From Cochliopodium minus (lineage: Eukaryota; Discosea; Himatismenida; Cochliopodiidae): a DNA stretch of 64,000 bases. Both the position numbers and the translations under genes were made by a program. The notes beneath the pieces are model-generated. The model searched no databases. It was not told where the DNA came from and was given only the letters and a program-made list of their open reading frames with translations. Positions 11,610 to 24,300 of this stretch are shown here, piece by piece; within the stretch, counting starts at the first letter, position 1, and each line of letters opens with the position of its first letter. The stretch lies in assembly GCA_024220525.1 (NCBI GenBank), contig JAMYWO010000006.1:235996-299995 (forward strand), given 5' to 3'.

Positions 11610-14600
11610 CATCCAACCAGGAATCTAATGAGGAGATTAATATTCCCAAAAATGAAACTGAAATATCGAACAATGATAATAAAGAAGGAAATAATATCAA
11701 TACCGGTTCCAATGACATCATCACCATTGAGAATAATAGTAGTGATAAACAAAATCAACAACCAACAAAAACATCAAAACATAAAAAGAAGCCCAGTCAA
11801 GTTGTCATCAATGCAAAGGATATTGTAAGATATATACCAAAATAAGAAAAATAGCATTTTAAAATTATATATATTCTATATTGGGCTTTATTCGAATTAA
11901 AATCCAAAAGGAATACATTATATATTTGAATATCAAATATTTATTCAATTAATTATAATTGTTATTTCTAGTTGGAACAAAAGAATGAGACAGAAATCTC
12001 TTACAATTTCAACTTTGAATTGAAATATGATCAGATGAAGAAATTATTTGAAGAGAAAAAGTTGGGAGAGGGAATGTGCGAATTGTTATGCTTGTTTCCC
12101 AATGAAGATGTGTTCGTAAGGGAATTTAAAAAGAAGAAAAAAACGGATGCCTCCAATTTCCCCGAGAATTTTGATCAATTAGAAACACATGTGCAAGATT
12201 ACTATAGATTCTTTTCGGCCGATTGGATTGTGAAATATAGGAGATATGCGAAATATCAGCAGATAAAGGTAAAAAAAATTTTTTTTACAAACAAGAAATA
12301 AATCAATAAAGAGATAAAATGGAATAAATTGTCTTAAATATGATAAATTTCTTCAAGAAAAAAAATAATAAATATACGGATTTATACTCAATTTTATAAG
12401 ATTCATTCAAGTTTCTTTTTAAAATACAATTTATTCCACAAAAAAAATTTAAATCAATAGGTTAAAATGGATGATCTCTTGCAAAAAGAAGAACTAATAT
12501 ATGAATCAGATTATCAAAAATCTAGTCAAACAGAATCCCACAAGGACAACACAATTCACGAAATAATGCCAGTATCAGATCCCCTCAATTTCGAATATCT
12601 CAACATAAATAAAAGAGATGATAAGATGGAAGCTCTTGATTGCAACGTAATGACCATGTTCAATCCCAATTTCGAACATAAAGCTTTGGCTCAACATTTT
12701 GGAAACATGACACATCCTTCTAAAATCATCAATCCTAATTCTTTGAAAGTTTTTAAACAACCTGCAAAGATTCAATTTATAGTGGATACAGGTTATAATT
12801 CTTATTTTGTTTTTTTTCATAATTTTTTTAAAATATTTTTAAAGGAAAACCTGTTTTTGCTCTTGGAGACTTGGAACCTTGGTTTTGTACTTTAGCTCTC
12901 TATGACCTGACTGTCAGAAAAAAAATTTCAGAAAATTTTTATTTCGATCACAACGATTCCATCAAGGAAGGTCTTTTGGGTGTAAGTGAAAACACAAAAT
13001 TCAAAAATCTAAGTAAAGCCATTTTCTCAGTCGAGAGTCCATCTCCCGATACCTATCTTGTTCTTATTGTTGAAAAAGTTTTGCAAGGAGACATTGATGA
13101 ATGCAGAGTTCCTTATTTAAAAGCAACTTCTATTGTAAAAATTTTTCTTAAACAAAAAAAAACGTTTAATATTTTATTGTTATTATTTTTTTAAACAAAA
13201 AAAAAAGTCAAATAAAAAAAAAGACATAGCTGTTGAAAATGTACCTAAATTTTGTAAGAGATTGGGAAAGTATAGACAAATGTTCGCTTTGAGTTTTCTC
13301 CAAGTTTTTGACGAGAAAGGTAATTTTAGGTTGGAAGGGCAACAAGAATTCAACCCTGTCTATCCACAAAACCCTAAAGACGATTTGTTTGATTTGATAG
13401 AGTCTTACACACAACCCAACAAAGACAAAAATAAAAATTTCAAAAAAGTATCTATTCCTGGTGCTTGCCGTCTTAAAGTTCACCGTTTACAACCTCAAGA
13501 TGTAAAAAATAAACTATTTTTTTTCCAAAAAATTTAACAATTTAACATTTATTTTAAAAAAAAAGTTTATCCCTGATAGATTAGATCCATCTTTGTATCC
13601 ATATAAAACGAACAAAGTTAGTGAAGATCCCAAATATTCTAGAGATGTACAAGAATTTGAACAAAACTTTAACAAATTTCCATACACAGATTATTATAAC
13701 GATCTCTACGTTTATCCTATCTCTGCCAACTTTTCTTCTTTTGATAAAAAAGTGAAAAGTATCGCTGTAAAGATTGAATTAAGAGAGAATGACGATTTGG
13801 CAACAAGACCTCTCAAGATGGTTTACGGAAACAGTTCTTTTGATCAAACATTGACTACATCTGCACTCACACCTGTAATATACAAATCAAGACAACCTGT
13901 TTGGAACTCTGAAATCAAAGTAAAGTTGCCTCACAGACTTTACAAGGATCACCATCTTCTTTTTACTTTCTATCAAATTGCCGTAAATGAACCAAAATCT
14001 AAGAAAGAAACAACAGGTGTCGCAACAGTCATAGGGCACAGTATCTGTCTCCTTTATAATGAATCTAAAATTGCTCAAAACAATCAAGGAGAATTCCATT
14101 CTCTTCCAATAACTACTGTCACCAATTTACCAAACAAATACCTCGAAAAAATGAATGAGTTAGAGTATGCAGACAATGGAAAGCCTCTTTTTACTTTCAA
14201 ATTACAACCTTTGTCAACAACTTTGCCACAAGAAGATTCTCTTGCTAATTTCTATATTTATTACCACTTGAAAGAGTTTTTTGCTGATGACAAGTTGGCT
14301 GAATCTTTGGAAGTTTTAACCACCATTTCTCCCACTCTTGCTATTAGATCCCTTCCTGTGATGATTGCCGCTTTGGTTCGTGTATTTTGTACAAGAACAG
14401 GTCAACTCGGAATTAAAGCTCTTGATGTTCTCCTATTTGTTTTGGAAAAGATACAAATTGATTCACAATGCTTTCATCGTCAAAGAACTGGTCTTTTACA
14501 TTCTTATGTATCTTACGCTTTTGAAAATATAAAAGCCAGATTTCCTGTTTTCAGTAACACTTTCTTTTTCATTTAGTTTTTTATTTTTAATATTTTTGTT

Positions 14601-17600
14601 TGAAAATAGGTGCTTTGACTGAAAATTTCTTGCAATATATGATGTTGAATAGAGATAAACTCAAAACCAATGAAGAAAAGAAAAAGATTCATTTCCTTTC
14701 TTGGTGGATCTTTGATACAATCAGCAAATCTTTTGTTCTTACTGGTTACAAATCTAACACCATCAACTCTGAAGACAGAACAACAAGATTCAATAAGCAA
14801 TATTCTAACAACTTTTCTAAAATAGTCAAAAAACTGTGGGAAATCCTTTTAAAGTTTATTTGTGAAACCATCACCTCCAAGGACTTTCAAGGTGAATTAA
14901 TTTTGAACCAAAACATGGCCATTTTCGTTCACGAACTTTTCAGTTTTTATGATAGAGGTCTCCCTATCGATTTGATGTTCATCTATAACGATCATTGCGA
15001 AAAGAACATCACCAAATACCCTGCTAAAGCAGAAGTTATTTCTTTGTTAAAACTTGAGTATTTCAGAATTGTATCAGATTATGAACATTGGATTCCTGTC
15101 AATTTACCATTGCCTCTCGACTTTTCATTGTCTTCGAAAAATATACTGGAAACTCTTCAAAATAGACACGTATTGGCTTACAAATACATTGAAGCATCCA
15201 TCAACGAGATCAAAGACTTCAAGAGCAATGACGTAGCAAGATATGCTGTCAACAACCTTACCCTTTTGTTCACCAAACACGATTTCGATTTCAATTTTAA
15301 CAATCCTCACTCCAACTTTATTCCAAACATCGATAAAGATCTCAATGTTGAAGAACTCGATGAAGATCAAACAACGGAAGTACCAGAACAGATTCAAACC
15401 ACAGATACCTCCCAAAAGGTTGAAATTTCTTCCAAGAAAAAACTTGTAGCTGGAATTTATTCTCCTTTGTTATTACTTTGGATCAACAATTACTCATCTA
15501 CCGAAAAGTGGAAGAAAAATACATCCAACTTTGAAAAGTCTGAATTTTATATCTGCTTGATTTGGATCCTCAAAAACTTGGGAACAGAACATCTTCAAAA
15601 TTGGTGGAGAACAGAATCAAGTGAAAGATTGTTGATCTTTTTGAAAACTTTACAAGAAGCAATAGTTTGTTTTCAATTTAACCCTCTTGAGAATTCTAGC
15701 AACCTTAATTGGACTTATTCTACAAAAGATATCCTCTCAAAGTTAGTAACAGACAATACTGTTAAGACTCCTAAATTATTAGAAAAGAAATCGGTTGGTA
15801 TTGAAAAAGAAAATTCTTCTCATTCCACATCAAGATCAAGGGCTCAAAACTTTCAAGTATCTCTATTCATTTTAAATCTCTTTGAAAACTTTACCAAAGA
15901 TTACGATGAAATCTTCAAAAAAGATAATTCTCCAAGTGAATTGTTCGAACAAACACTTTCTACCCTCATTCAATTCTCCAAAACTTCTCAATCTGCTCAA
16001 TTCCTTTCTCATTGGTTCTCTGTGTTCTATAAGTTTGTTGAGACTCACCAAAACTTTGTATTCAATCAAAAGAACAAAATATTGAGCAAGATCTGTAAAT
16101 TTACATTAAAATTTTGCAGTTACAGATGCAACACAATCAGATCAGAAGCATCATCATTTATGTATTTCTTAATTTTGGTAATATTTTCTGTAGCTTGTTT
16201 TTAAAAAAACCCTTCATAAATATCATTTTTTAAATCTAGAAAAATCATCAAATACATGGAAATTTTGAAAAGACAAAAACAGTGGCAACTGTTTCACTTT
16301 CAAAGCTTGCAAACAAGAAGCAAGTCAAAGAAGGATCTTTCCTTAAAAAAGCATTGGCAGCTGTAGCACAGTATGCTTTGAAAGAGTATGAGAACACCCA
16401 CACAAAGTTAAAATCAAAAACAAACGATCCTAACAAAGTGTATTACCTCAAAAGTCTATTCGTAAAAGATGTTCAAGATTTGACAGTAAACTTGAGTAAG
16501 ATCCTAGGAGATACTCTCAAAATCATCAAAGCAAAAGAAAAAGGAGATCCAGAAATAACTGCTGATTTGTATTGTAAAGTAGCAAACGGGTATGTGGACA
16601 CTCCCGAGTTGAGAATCACATGGCTTGAAGAATTGTCAAGTTTTCAGGCTCAAAATGGAAATTTCACTGAAGCAGCCCTTTCCATGTGCCATTCCTCTGC
16701 TTTGGTTGCAGACTTTCTCATCAACTTTAAAAACACACCCATCGACAAAAACATCTTCCAAAAGCTTTTACCAGAAATATCAGAGTTTGCAGAGGGACAA
16801 GAAGAACAACTTGAACAATCCTCTAGTTTTACTGTCCAATCTTTCCTCACCCATGTAAGAATGGCAATAAAGTTTCTCAAAACCGCACAACTCTATGAAT
16901 TTGCAAACGATCTCTACAAGATAATTCTTCCTTTGTATAGAGCAAGAAGGAGCTACAGAGACATCAGTACTTGCCACAAAGAATTGGAAGAGTTTTATTC
17001 CAAAATTGCAAGTCCCTCTGAATCAAACAGATTGTTCGGAAAGTTTTATCGTGTAGTCTTTTATGGATTAAAGTTTGGGGACCTTGATGGAAAAGAGTTT
17101 GTTTACAAAGAACCTCTTTTGACTCACTTGTACGAACTCAAAGATAGGCTTGTTTCTCTTTTCTCAAAGGAGTTTGGCGACGAGAATGTGGTTGTCATTG
17201 ATCATGGTGACAGCATCAAAAGAAAAGAGCTTGATGACAAAAAAGTTTATCTCCAAATCACTGCATTGACACCTTACTTTGAACAAGAAGAACTTAAAAC
17301 CAGAAACAATCATTTCAAACAAAGCAATGTTATAAGTAATTTTATTTTCTTTTTTTATTATTATTTTGATAACCAAAAATTTTTCTTGATAAAAAAAAAT
17401 TAGATAAATTTTACTATCAAGTCCCATTTAATCCAAAAACAGGAAAAGTTGGACAAGGAGAAACAAGCGAACTTCACATGAAAAAAACAATCATAACAAC
17501 AGAGTTTCATTTCCCATACATCCTCAAAAGAATCCCTATAACAAGGAAAAAAGAAGTCATCGTTACTCCGATAGAGATTGCAATTTCCGCTTTGCAAGAT

Positions 17601-18190
17601 CGTTGCAACAAACTTCACTCTGAACTTAATGCAGAAGGTGGTGCTCAGTCAAAAACTTTGTCTCATGTATTACAAGGAAGTGTCATGGTTACCGTCAATG
17701 AGGTATTCACTTAAACTTTATTTAAAGCTTTTATTTTACATTTTTTTTTCTTTTAAAAAGGGAACTTTGACTTATGCAAAAGTCTTTTTGGGAAAACCTT
17801 CAAATTACCCTCAGAATTTTGTAGAGGAGCTCAAAGATACTTTTTTGCACTTTTTCGCTATTTGTCAAAAAGCTCTAATAATAAACAGCAAACTAATTGA
17901 TCCAAATCAAATGTAAAAACAATTTTACTTTCATTTTCATCTCATTCTTAAACTAATCTCTTTATCTTTTTCAAAGTGAACTACAAAATGAAATGGAGAG
18001 CGGATATAAATCACTTTATTTACAAGTCAACAAATATATTTCCGAATCAAACCACTATTTTCTCAATAAAAAAGTTGATACCACTGAAGATTCCACTTCT
18101 CCTCGTACTTCTCCTCAAATATCTCCTAATTCTTCTCCTCTATTAAAAAGAAATATTGTAAACAAAACCACTATTAATCAAAATAAATAA
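11363..18190 (+). CDS. DOCK-family guanine nucleotide exchange factor (DHR-1 and DHR-2)
   Basis: Multi-exon gene whose first codons are duplicated around the 100-N gap; translation probably begins once, at 11363 or 11540, which encode the same residues. After an Asn-rich leader come DOCK N-terminal sequences (FFSADWIVKYRRYAKY). Next is the DHR-1 C2-like membrane domain near 13690-14250 (LYVYP, SIAVKIELRENDD, KVKLPHRLYKDHHLLFTFY). A long armadillo-like body contains EHWIPVNLPLPLDFS. The DHR-2 catalytic domain spans about 16600-17910. Its landmarks are GKFYRVVFYGLKFGDLDGKE, FVYKEPLLTHLYEL, YLQITALTPYF, TPIEIAISALQDR and LQGSVMVTVNEGTLTYAKVF, the last holding the valine that acts as nucleotide sensor. 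Overall layout fits the DOCK-C/D (zizimin-like) branch more than DOCK180, since no SH3 domain is seen. It should activate Rac or Cdc42. The Ser/Pro-rich C-terminus resembles a phospho-regulated tail. Confidence 0.9.
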
Positions 18191-18361
18191 AAAACTTTTA
18201 AATATTTTTTGTTGTTTGAATCAAAAAAAACATAATTTTACAAGAAAATATTTTTATATTTCCATATTATGAAAGAATTTTCAAAATATAAAAAAAATTG
18301 GTATTGAAGAGAGAAAGAATTTTAATCACTCAAAAGATTATAAAGGAAGAAAAAATTCAAA

Positions 18362-21300
18362 ATGACGGTAAAATTTTATTTCCAATATAAAGGGGTAATA
18401 ATTTATTTGAACATTTTAAAGACAAAATACAATACATCAAAACAAAAGAAAACGAATTTGCCACCACTTCAATTCGATATCAGTCCATCAAAAGTCCCAC
18501 CCAACAATAATGGGAATAAAAATATGATAAATGCGAATATCAACAAAAATATCACTTCAATAACAGAAAATAAGAATCCAACCAAAAATAATATCACCAA
18601 TATAGCAAATAATAATGAAATAGATATGGATGAAGAGAAAAAAGATAAAGAAAATGATGAATCAAAGACATTTGAAATGAATCCTGAGGATCTGCAAGAA
18701 TTGATAGTAGAAATGAGCCAAAATCAAGATTTATTCACAAATAATCAAATGAAAGAGGATAATGAAAAACAAGAGATGAATAAGGAAAATAATAAAGAGC
18801 AAGATAATAATGAGGAAGAGGATAAAATGGATATAGAAGAGAATAATCAAACAAAGAACAATAATCTCCCCAATAAAACTATGAATGCAGGAAATCAATC
18901 AAAAATAAATAGTACCCAAAACAACAATAAATTTCCGACACCCTCCACGATCAGCAGTTCACAAAACACGCCCCACAAAAGTATACCAGTGATGGTAAAC
19001 AACAAAAACACCACAAAAAATGTAACGAACTCACAAAGCTCCCAAAACAATTCCAAAAACTTTTCATCGTTTAACAGAAATAACTCTACTACTCCTCTCA
19101 ACAAAAATAATTTGGGGAATAATAATAGTAGTGGTAACTTTTCTTCTTTTAGTGTGAGGCCCAACCTCGCGAAGCAGACCAGCCAGTCTTCTCTAGTCAA
19201 AAATGGAAGCCAAAATAATCTTTTGAATAACTCCACTCTTAACAAGAGCACCAACTCCATCAACTCCAATAATTCAACCAACGCTAACAATACAAATAAT
19301 ACAAATAACAATAACAATAATGGTACAAATAACTCCCAAAATCTAAACAAAACTAATAATACAAATATTAATACGAATAATACAAATAATAACTCCCAAA
19401 ATATCAACAAAATTAATGTAACTAATAATAATGTTAATAACAACAATCTCAACAAAAATTTGATTTCTCAAAAATCCACCACTACGACACCCAACACTAG
19501 TCAAAACAACCTCCCCAAATTGAACTTCAACGGGATGTCCTCTCAAAACAACGATTATTATAAAAAGAAATTTGAAGAAGTAAAATTTTCTTGTGGAAAT
19601 AATAATTAATTAAATAATATAAATAATCACAATTTAAATTAATTTTATAAAATTTATAACTAGCTACAACGAGAACTCAACAAAATAAAAATGGAGAAGA
19701 CTAATCACACAATGGACCAAATCGTAAAGTTTAAAAAAGTGATAGAAGAGAAAGATGAGATAATCAACAACTTGCAGCAAAAGTCCAAGAAAAACGACAA
19801 CGATCAAGTGAAAGGGCTCAACGACCAACTAAAGATAATGAAGGAAGAATGTGACGAGTATTCTCTTGCTAAAATAAAACAACAAAAAGAATTTGAGCAG
19901 GAAAAGGCTTCTAGACTCCATCTCGAAGAGACACTCAGGAAATTGCAGTATGAGAATGCCCAGTTGAAGGAGAACGTGGAGAGTACTTTGCAGGAGGTGA
20001 AGAGACAAAGCGAGGTGATTAGTAACCACAACAATATCACCAACGTCCTTAATAACAATGAAAAGAAAAATGTAAATAATGATAACAATGTTGATAATAA
20101 CAAAAATAATATTGATAAGAATGCAACTAATTCTGTTGCTAATAATCATATTGTTGTAAATAATTTATCCACTAAAATTGTATCTATTGTAAACAATAAA
20201 AATGGAAACAGCAATACAAACAATAACAAAACCAGCTATAATAATAACAACAACAATAACAACAAATTGATCAACATCGTTGAAGATGACAACAAAAAAG
20301 AGAATCAAAAAAAGAAAAGACAAAACAAAGACAAAGAAAAAAAGAAAAAACCCCCCAAAAGAAACAGCAAAAAAGCAAAAACAACTCACAACAATAGTAA
20401 TAACGAAGAAAACTCCCCAAACTTTATCTTCAGCGAATTCTTCCAACAATTAATCCTGTCTGACTCTTTCTCCGTTTTAGCTAGCTTTTCGAAGCTAGAG
20501 AAGGAGAGTGGACTTTCCGTCGATGTATTCAAGAAGTTTTCCGAGTTTTTCGGCACTTTCATCTCCCATCTTGCTTCCATTAAAGACAACAACTACCCCG
20601 AGCTCTTTATTTCTATTCTCGAATCTCTTATAAATATTGTCATTTTCACCTCTGTAAAAAAAAAATTTTTTATTACAAAAACATGTGACAAATTTTTTTT
20701 TAAAACAAAATTTGATATTTAGGAACTTCCCAGGGAAAAAATTTGGAATTATTTTTTCAACGTGCTCTGTATTTGCGAAATCACTGTCAAAAAGTGGGGT
20801 GAAATCAAACAAAATGAGCAAAAAAAATTGTCAAATAATCAAAACAACAACCAAAATAATAACCAAAATAACAATAATAACAATAATAATAACAATAATA
20901 ACAACAATAATAACAACAATAATAACCAAAGCAGCAATACCTCTCAGAACAAAAACCCTTTTTCTGATCGATGTGTTTTGCCTCTTTTGAAGTGTTTGGT
21001 CTCCATTTTCAACAAGTACGGAGAGGTGAGGGTTGTGGAGAAGAATCTTTCCATTTTCCGACTTTCTCTCCTTTATTTGCATGTTGATTCCTACAAAATG
21101 TAATTTGATATTTTAATTTTTTTGATTTCTTTTTTAAATTTATCAACTTTTTTTTAAAAATAGATTTCTACCTCTTTTTTATAAAAAATCGTTGATAAAC
21201 GAAATATTTGTCAAACAGACAAGTGTTAATCTTTTCATTCAATCTATCGATATTCTATCTTTGATGATAAAAAGTAAAAAAAAAAAAAAAAACTTTTATT

Positions 21301-21822
21301 TTTCCTCTTATTATTATAATTTTTACAAATTAATTAGATAAAGGTGTTTCGGAGAAACTAAAAGAAAAAGATGTTATTTTTGATTTCACTACTCTCATTG
21401 GGAATATTTTAACCAAATTTGAGAAAAAAGATCCCAAAATGTTCAATAAAACATCACTGTTTCTTCTCTCTTTAGCGTCAGAGGGATTTGTTGAAAGAAA
21501 AGATTATATTTTGATTGGAAAAATCATTTCTTATCTTTATGAAAGGTTAAGACAATTAATTGAATTGCAAAAAAATCAAGATAATAGAAGTAATGCCGCT
21601 TTTGAAATTTTGCCAGAAATAAGAATCTTTTTCCAAATACTTTACATTTTGTTTGTTCAAAAGAAGTATTTTGAAAATGGTTATGAATTTCATAGACAAA
21701 ACCTTTTCAGTTGTATAAATATTATTTCTGACAATCAACAATCGCTTGGTTTAGAAGATTTAAATGAAAACAACTTTGAAATGAAAAAAATTGTATTTGA
21801 ATGGGACAACCTAATTAATTAA
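18362..21822 (+). CDS. Asn-rich coiled-coil protein with helical C-terminus
   Basis: I do not recognise this family with confidence. The first 70 bases may contain a small intron (about 18368-18420), giving MTTKYNTSK in place of the hydrophobic MTVKFYFQYK start. An acidic stretch, FEMNPEDLQELIVEMSQ, precedes about 280 Asn/Ser/Thr-rich residues. A coiled coil begins at YKKKFEE, crosses the intron at 19578-19664, and continues through NENAQLKENVE-like heptads to about 20010. A Lys-rich segment (ENQKKKRQNKDKEKKKK) could be a nuclear signal. The rest, across four further exons, is alpha-helical and ARM-like, broken by an Asn run at 20843-20934. The order acidic motif, coiled coil, basic patch, helical domain resembles ATRIP, the ATR partner that binds RPA, but no diagnostic residue proves this; treat ATRIP as a hypothesis. 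It ends convergently with the next gene. Confidence 0.6.
20843..20934 (+). repeat. AAC/AAT codon run encoding polyasparagine
   Basis: A trinucleotide run (AAC, AAT, with a few CAA) inside a coding exon gives more than 20 consecutive or near-consecutive Asn residues. Similar but less pure runs occur at 19270-19440 and 20215-20270. This composition is typical of dictyostelid proteomes and of some other AT-rich protists. Confidence 0.85.
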
Positions 21823-21945
21823 AAAAAGTTTTAAAACACAACTTCATGCTACCCATCTTGTCTTTTTTTAAAAAAGTAAAATGTAAAATGTAAAAGTTTG
21901 TTTTTTTAATTTTATATTATTTTTGAACAAGTGTATATTAATTTT

Positions 21946-23898
21946 TTAAAAAATGTTGGGAAAGATATTTTGCATGATATTTTTTAACATCAATCTTTGA
22001 ACTTGAATTGTCTCATTGAAACAGCTCATTTTGTCATTCTCGTCAAACAAATCACCATCACTGACACATTTCAAGAGTACAGGAAGACATAATTTTACAA
22101 TGTAAATCATTAGATATTCAGGAAAGATGTGATACATCTCATAAGTGACAGGATTAGCAAGAGGAGGGAGAAGATATGCGTTAAAAAGGAAATATTTGGC
22201 AATTCTTAATGCTGAAAAATTCTTTCCGAACATTGTTTTCAAATTGCAAATCTAAAAAAAAAAATAAAATGTAAAAAATAAAAAAAAATGTAAAATTAAA
22301 AATATTTACTTTTCCCAGAATATTTTTGATAAAAGAAGGAAATTTTATGTCTTGTTTCCAAAAACATTCAAAGAAATGAGCTATGAAGTTTTTGGCATAG
22401 TTGATCATCTCGTTTTTCTTCAAAAAGCGAGAAAGATCCTCCTGTGAAAAATTGGGGTTTTTGAATCCCTCATCTAGATCCAAAAAACTTTTGAGAATAG
22501 TCAAAAACCTTTGTGCATACTTATTTCCTGATGGACTGCAATAAAAAAATAACAAATAAATAAAAAACAAAAATATAAAGATAAAAAATATTAAATAAAA
22601 TTAAAATCTAAAGATAAATTAATAAAATAAAAAATATGAAAAATAAAAATAAAATAAAAATATTACTTAAATTTTTGTATAAAATTAGTAAAAAATATTT
22701 AATATTGATATAGAATAAAAAATAAAACACCTATAACAAAAAATATAAAGATAATAAATTGATAAATATTAATAAAAAATAAAAAATAAAAAATAAAATT
22801 AAAAAATTACTTAAACAAAAAACAACATTTGAAAAAAACACGAGAAACAGTTTTGTTGATCCACACATCAAAATTATCTTCTTCAGTGTACGTCTCTCCC
22901 TCTTTTCCAAACATGTAGTAACACAAGGAGTAGTCGTCTTTCCTGTGAAGAAGTTTGGCGAGGGGACAGAAGAAGGTTTTCACGTGGTTCTCTTTGTTCA
23001 ACGCTTCTTTACAAGCTGTGTACAACAAGTCTTCGTTGCTCAAAAAAAACTAGCAAAAAAATTTTAGATTAAAATGGAGTTTTAATAAATTAAAAAATAA
23101 AAAAAAAAAACAAATTTATTGAAAAAATCAAAAAATAATCAATAAAGATTTAAAAATATTAATAAATCAAAAAAATCAAAGAAAAAAAATGTATGCTCAA
23201 AAAATGCTTAGAAATCCAAAATTAAAATAATGAATATTTAAATTTTAACAAAAAAAAATGATCTGAAAAAAAGTAAAAAAAAAAGTCGTTTACATCAAAA
23301 AATTGAATAAATTCCAGATTGACCTGATCTCCTATTTCCAAAGGTGGCCTGACTTTTTTGGGGCTGCTATTCACTTTTAGGGGGAAGAGGGTTTGTCCGA
23401 TTCTGAGAAAGTTTTTTTCCTTGCCAAAATCTGTTTGGCCTGCAAAAAAAATGGAAAAATCGAAAATTAAAAAAATAAAAATAAAAATAAAAATGAAAAA
23501 TAAAAAACTTTATTAAAAATTAAAAATAATAACAAACAACAAATAAAAAAAAAACTTTATTAAAAAATATAACAATAAAGAAGAAAATGAAGTAAAAATA
23601 AAAATAAGATTAAGAAAATGAAGTAAAATAAAAATAAGAATAAGAATAAATATAAAATAAAAAAGAATTAAAAAAAATAAAAAAATAAAATAAAAAAAGA
23701 ATGAATAATGAAGAAATAAAAAAATTTACTGCTAGAACTAGAAATGGTATTATTAGTATTATCAGAAGAAATCCGTTCCCTTTTTTTGAGTTCGGAGAGT
23801 TTTCTATGTTTGGGAGGACTCACGCTGTGAAAAATGATGTCTTCGTCGCTCTTGTTGTTCATGTTGGGGACAGGAATTCCATTCTTCGCACTTTTCAT
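21946..23898 (-). CDS. Divergent RasGAP-like helical protein
   Basis: Five exons can be joined by clean GT-AG sites: 23898-23731 (Ser-rich N-terminus MKSAKNGIPVPNMNN), about 23440-23293, 23055-22807, 22540-22309 and 22253-21946. The reading frame stays open 17 codons upstream to an AAAACAG acceptor near 23950, so an extra 5' exon may exist; if so it lies beyond the microsatellite and LINE. The C-terminal half resembles the RasGAP fold of the GAPVD1 type. FPSFIKNILGKICN is followed by ALRIAKYFLFNAYLLPPLANP, which sits where other GAPs have FLR-x-ICPAIVNP. The arginine of FLR is absent and no arginine finger is obvious, so catalysis is doubtful. An all-helical protein of unrelated family is the alternative. 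Confidence 0.5.
22545..22805 (-). repeat. AT-only low-complexity intron
   Basis: This stretch is an A/T-rich mixture of AAATAAAAA-like words with almost no G or C. It forms the intron between two exons of the RasGAP-like gene on the minus strand. I see no gene or structure in it. Confidence 0.7.
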
Positions 23899-23980
23899 CA
23901 CTTGTGTGCTCGAATCTTCTTTTTGAAGTGAGTTTATATCTATTAACTCTGTTTTTTAAATTCAAAAAATGATAAATTTT

Positions 23981-23984
<4 letters not shown>

Positions 23985-24011
<27 letters not shown>

Positions 24012-24056
24012 TAAAAATAAAAATAAAAATAAAAATAAAAATAAAAATAAAAATAA
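23985..24056. repeat. AAAATA microsatellite ending at an ambiguous base
   Basis: About twelve copies of a six-base AAAATA unit end at the ambiguous base 24057. Immediately after it the base composition changes sharply to the less AT-rich sequence before the LINE remnant. The junction may be a natural insertion site or a weak assembly join. Confidence 0.85.
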
Positions 24057-24300
24057 NAGCTATATCTTGATCATCTTTTTTGTATTTTGATCATATCTCG
24101 TACCTACTGTTCAGACTTTAAAAAAAAAAAAAAAAAACAATTGAAAATTTTCATCGTTCAAAATTTTTCGGACATCTACAACCACAACATAAGTTGCTAA
24201 TTTTCAGTAGTTCTAGAAATAACATACATCTACTGAGAAGCATCGGGAGCCAAAGGAAACAACAGCATCGGGAGCAAAAGTAAATAAAAATAAAAGTTTA
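24057..24300 (+). other. Non-coding stretch upstream of LINE remnant
   Basis: The segment has higher GC than the flanks and no open frame longer than about 40 codons. It contains an imperfect direct repeat of AGCATCGGGAGC near 24239 and 24266, and a run of 17 A near 24120. It could be an earlier, more decayed part of the LINE, or unrelated insertion debris. I see no other feature. Confidence 0.4.

Noticed and set aside
18895-19455. Long Leu/Val-rich open frame on the minus strand
   Set aside because: It is the antisense reading of AAC/AAT asparagine codons in the coiled-coil gene, with no independent start context or domain.
20165-20449. Hydrophobic open frame on the minus strand
   Set aside because: It is antisense to Lys/Asn-rich coding sequence; apparent membrane segments arise from complementing A-rich codons.
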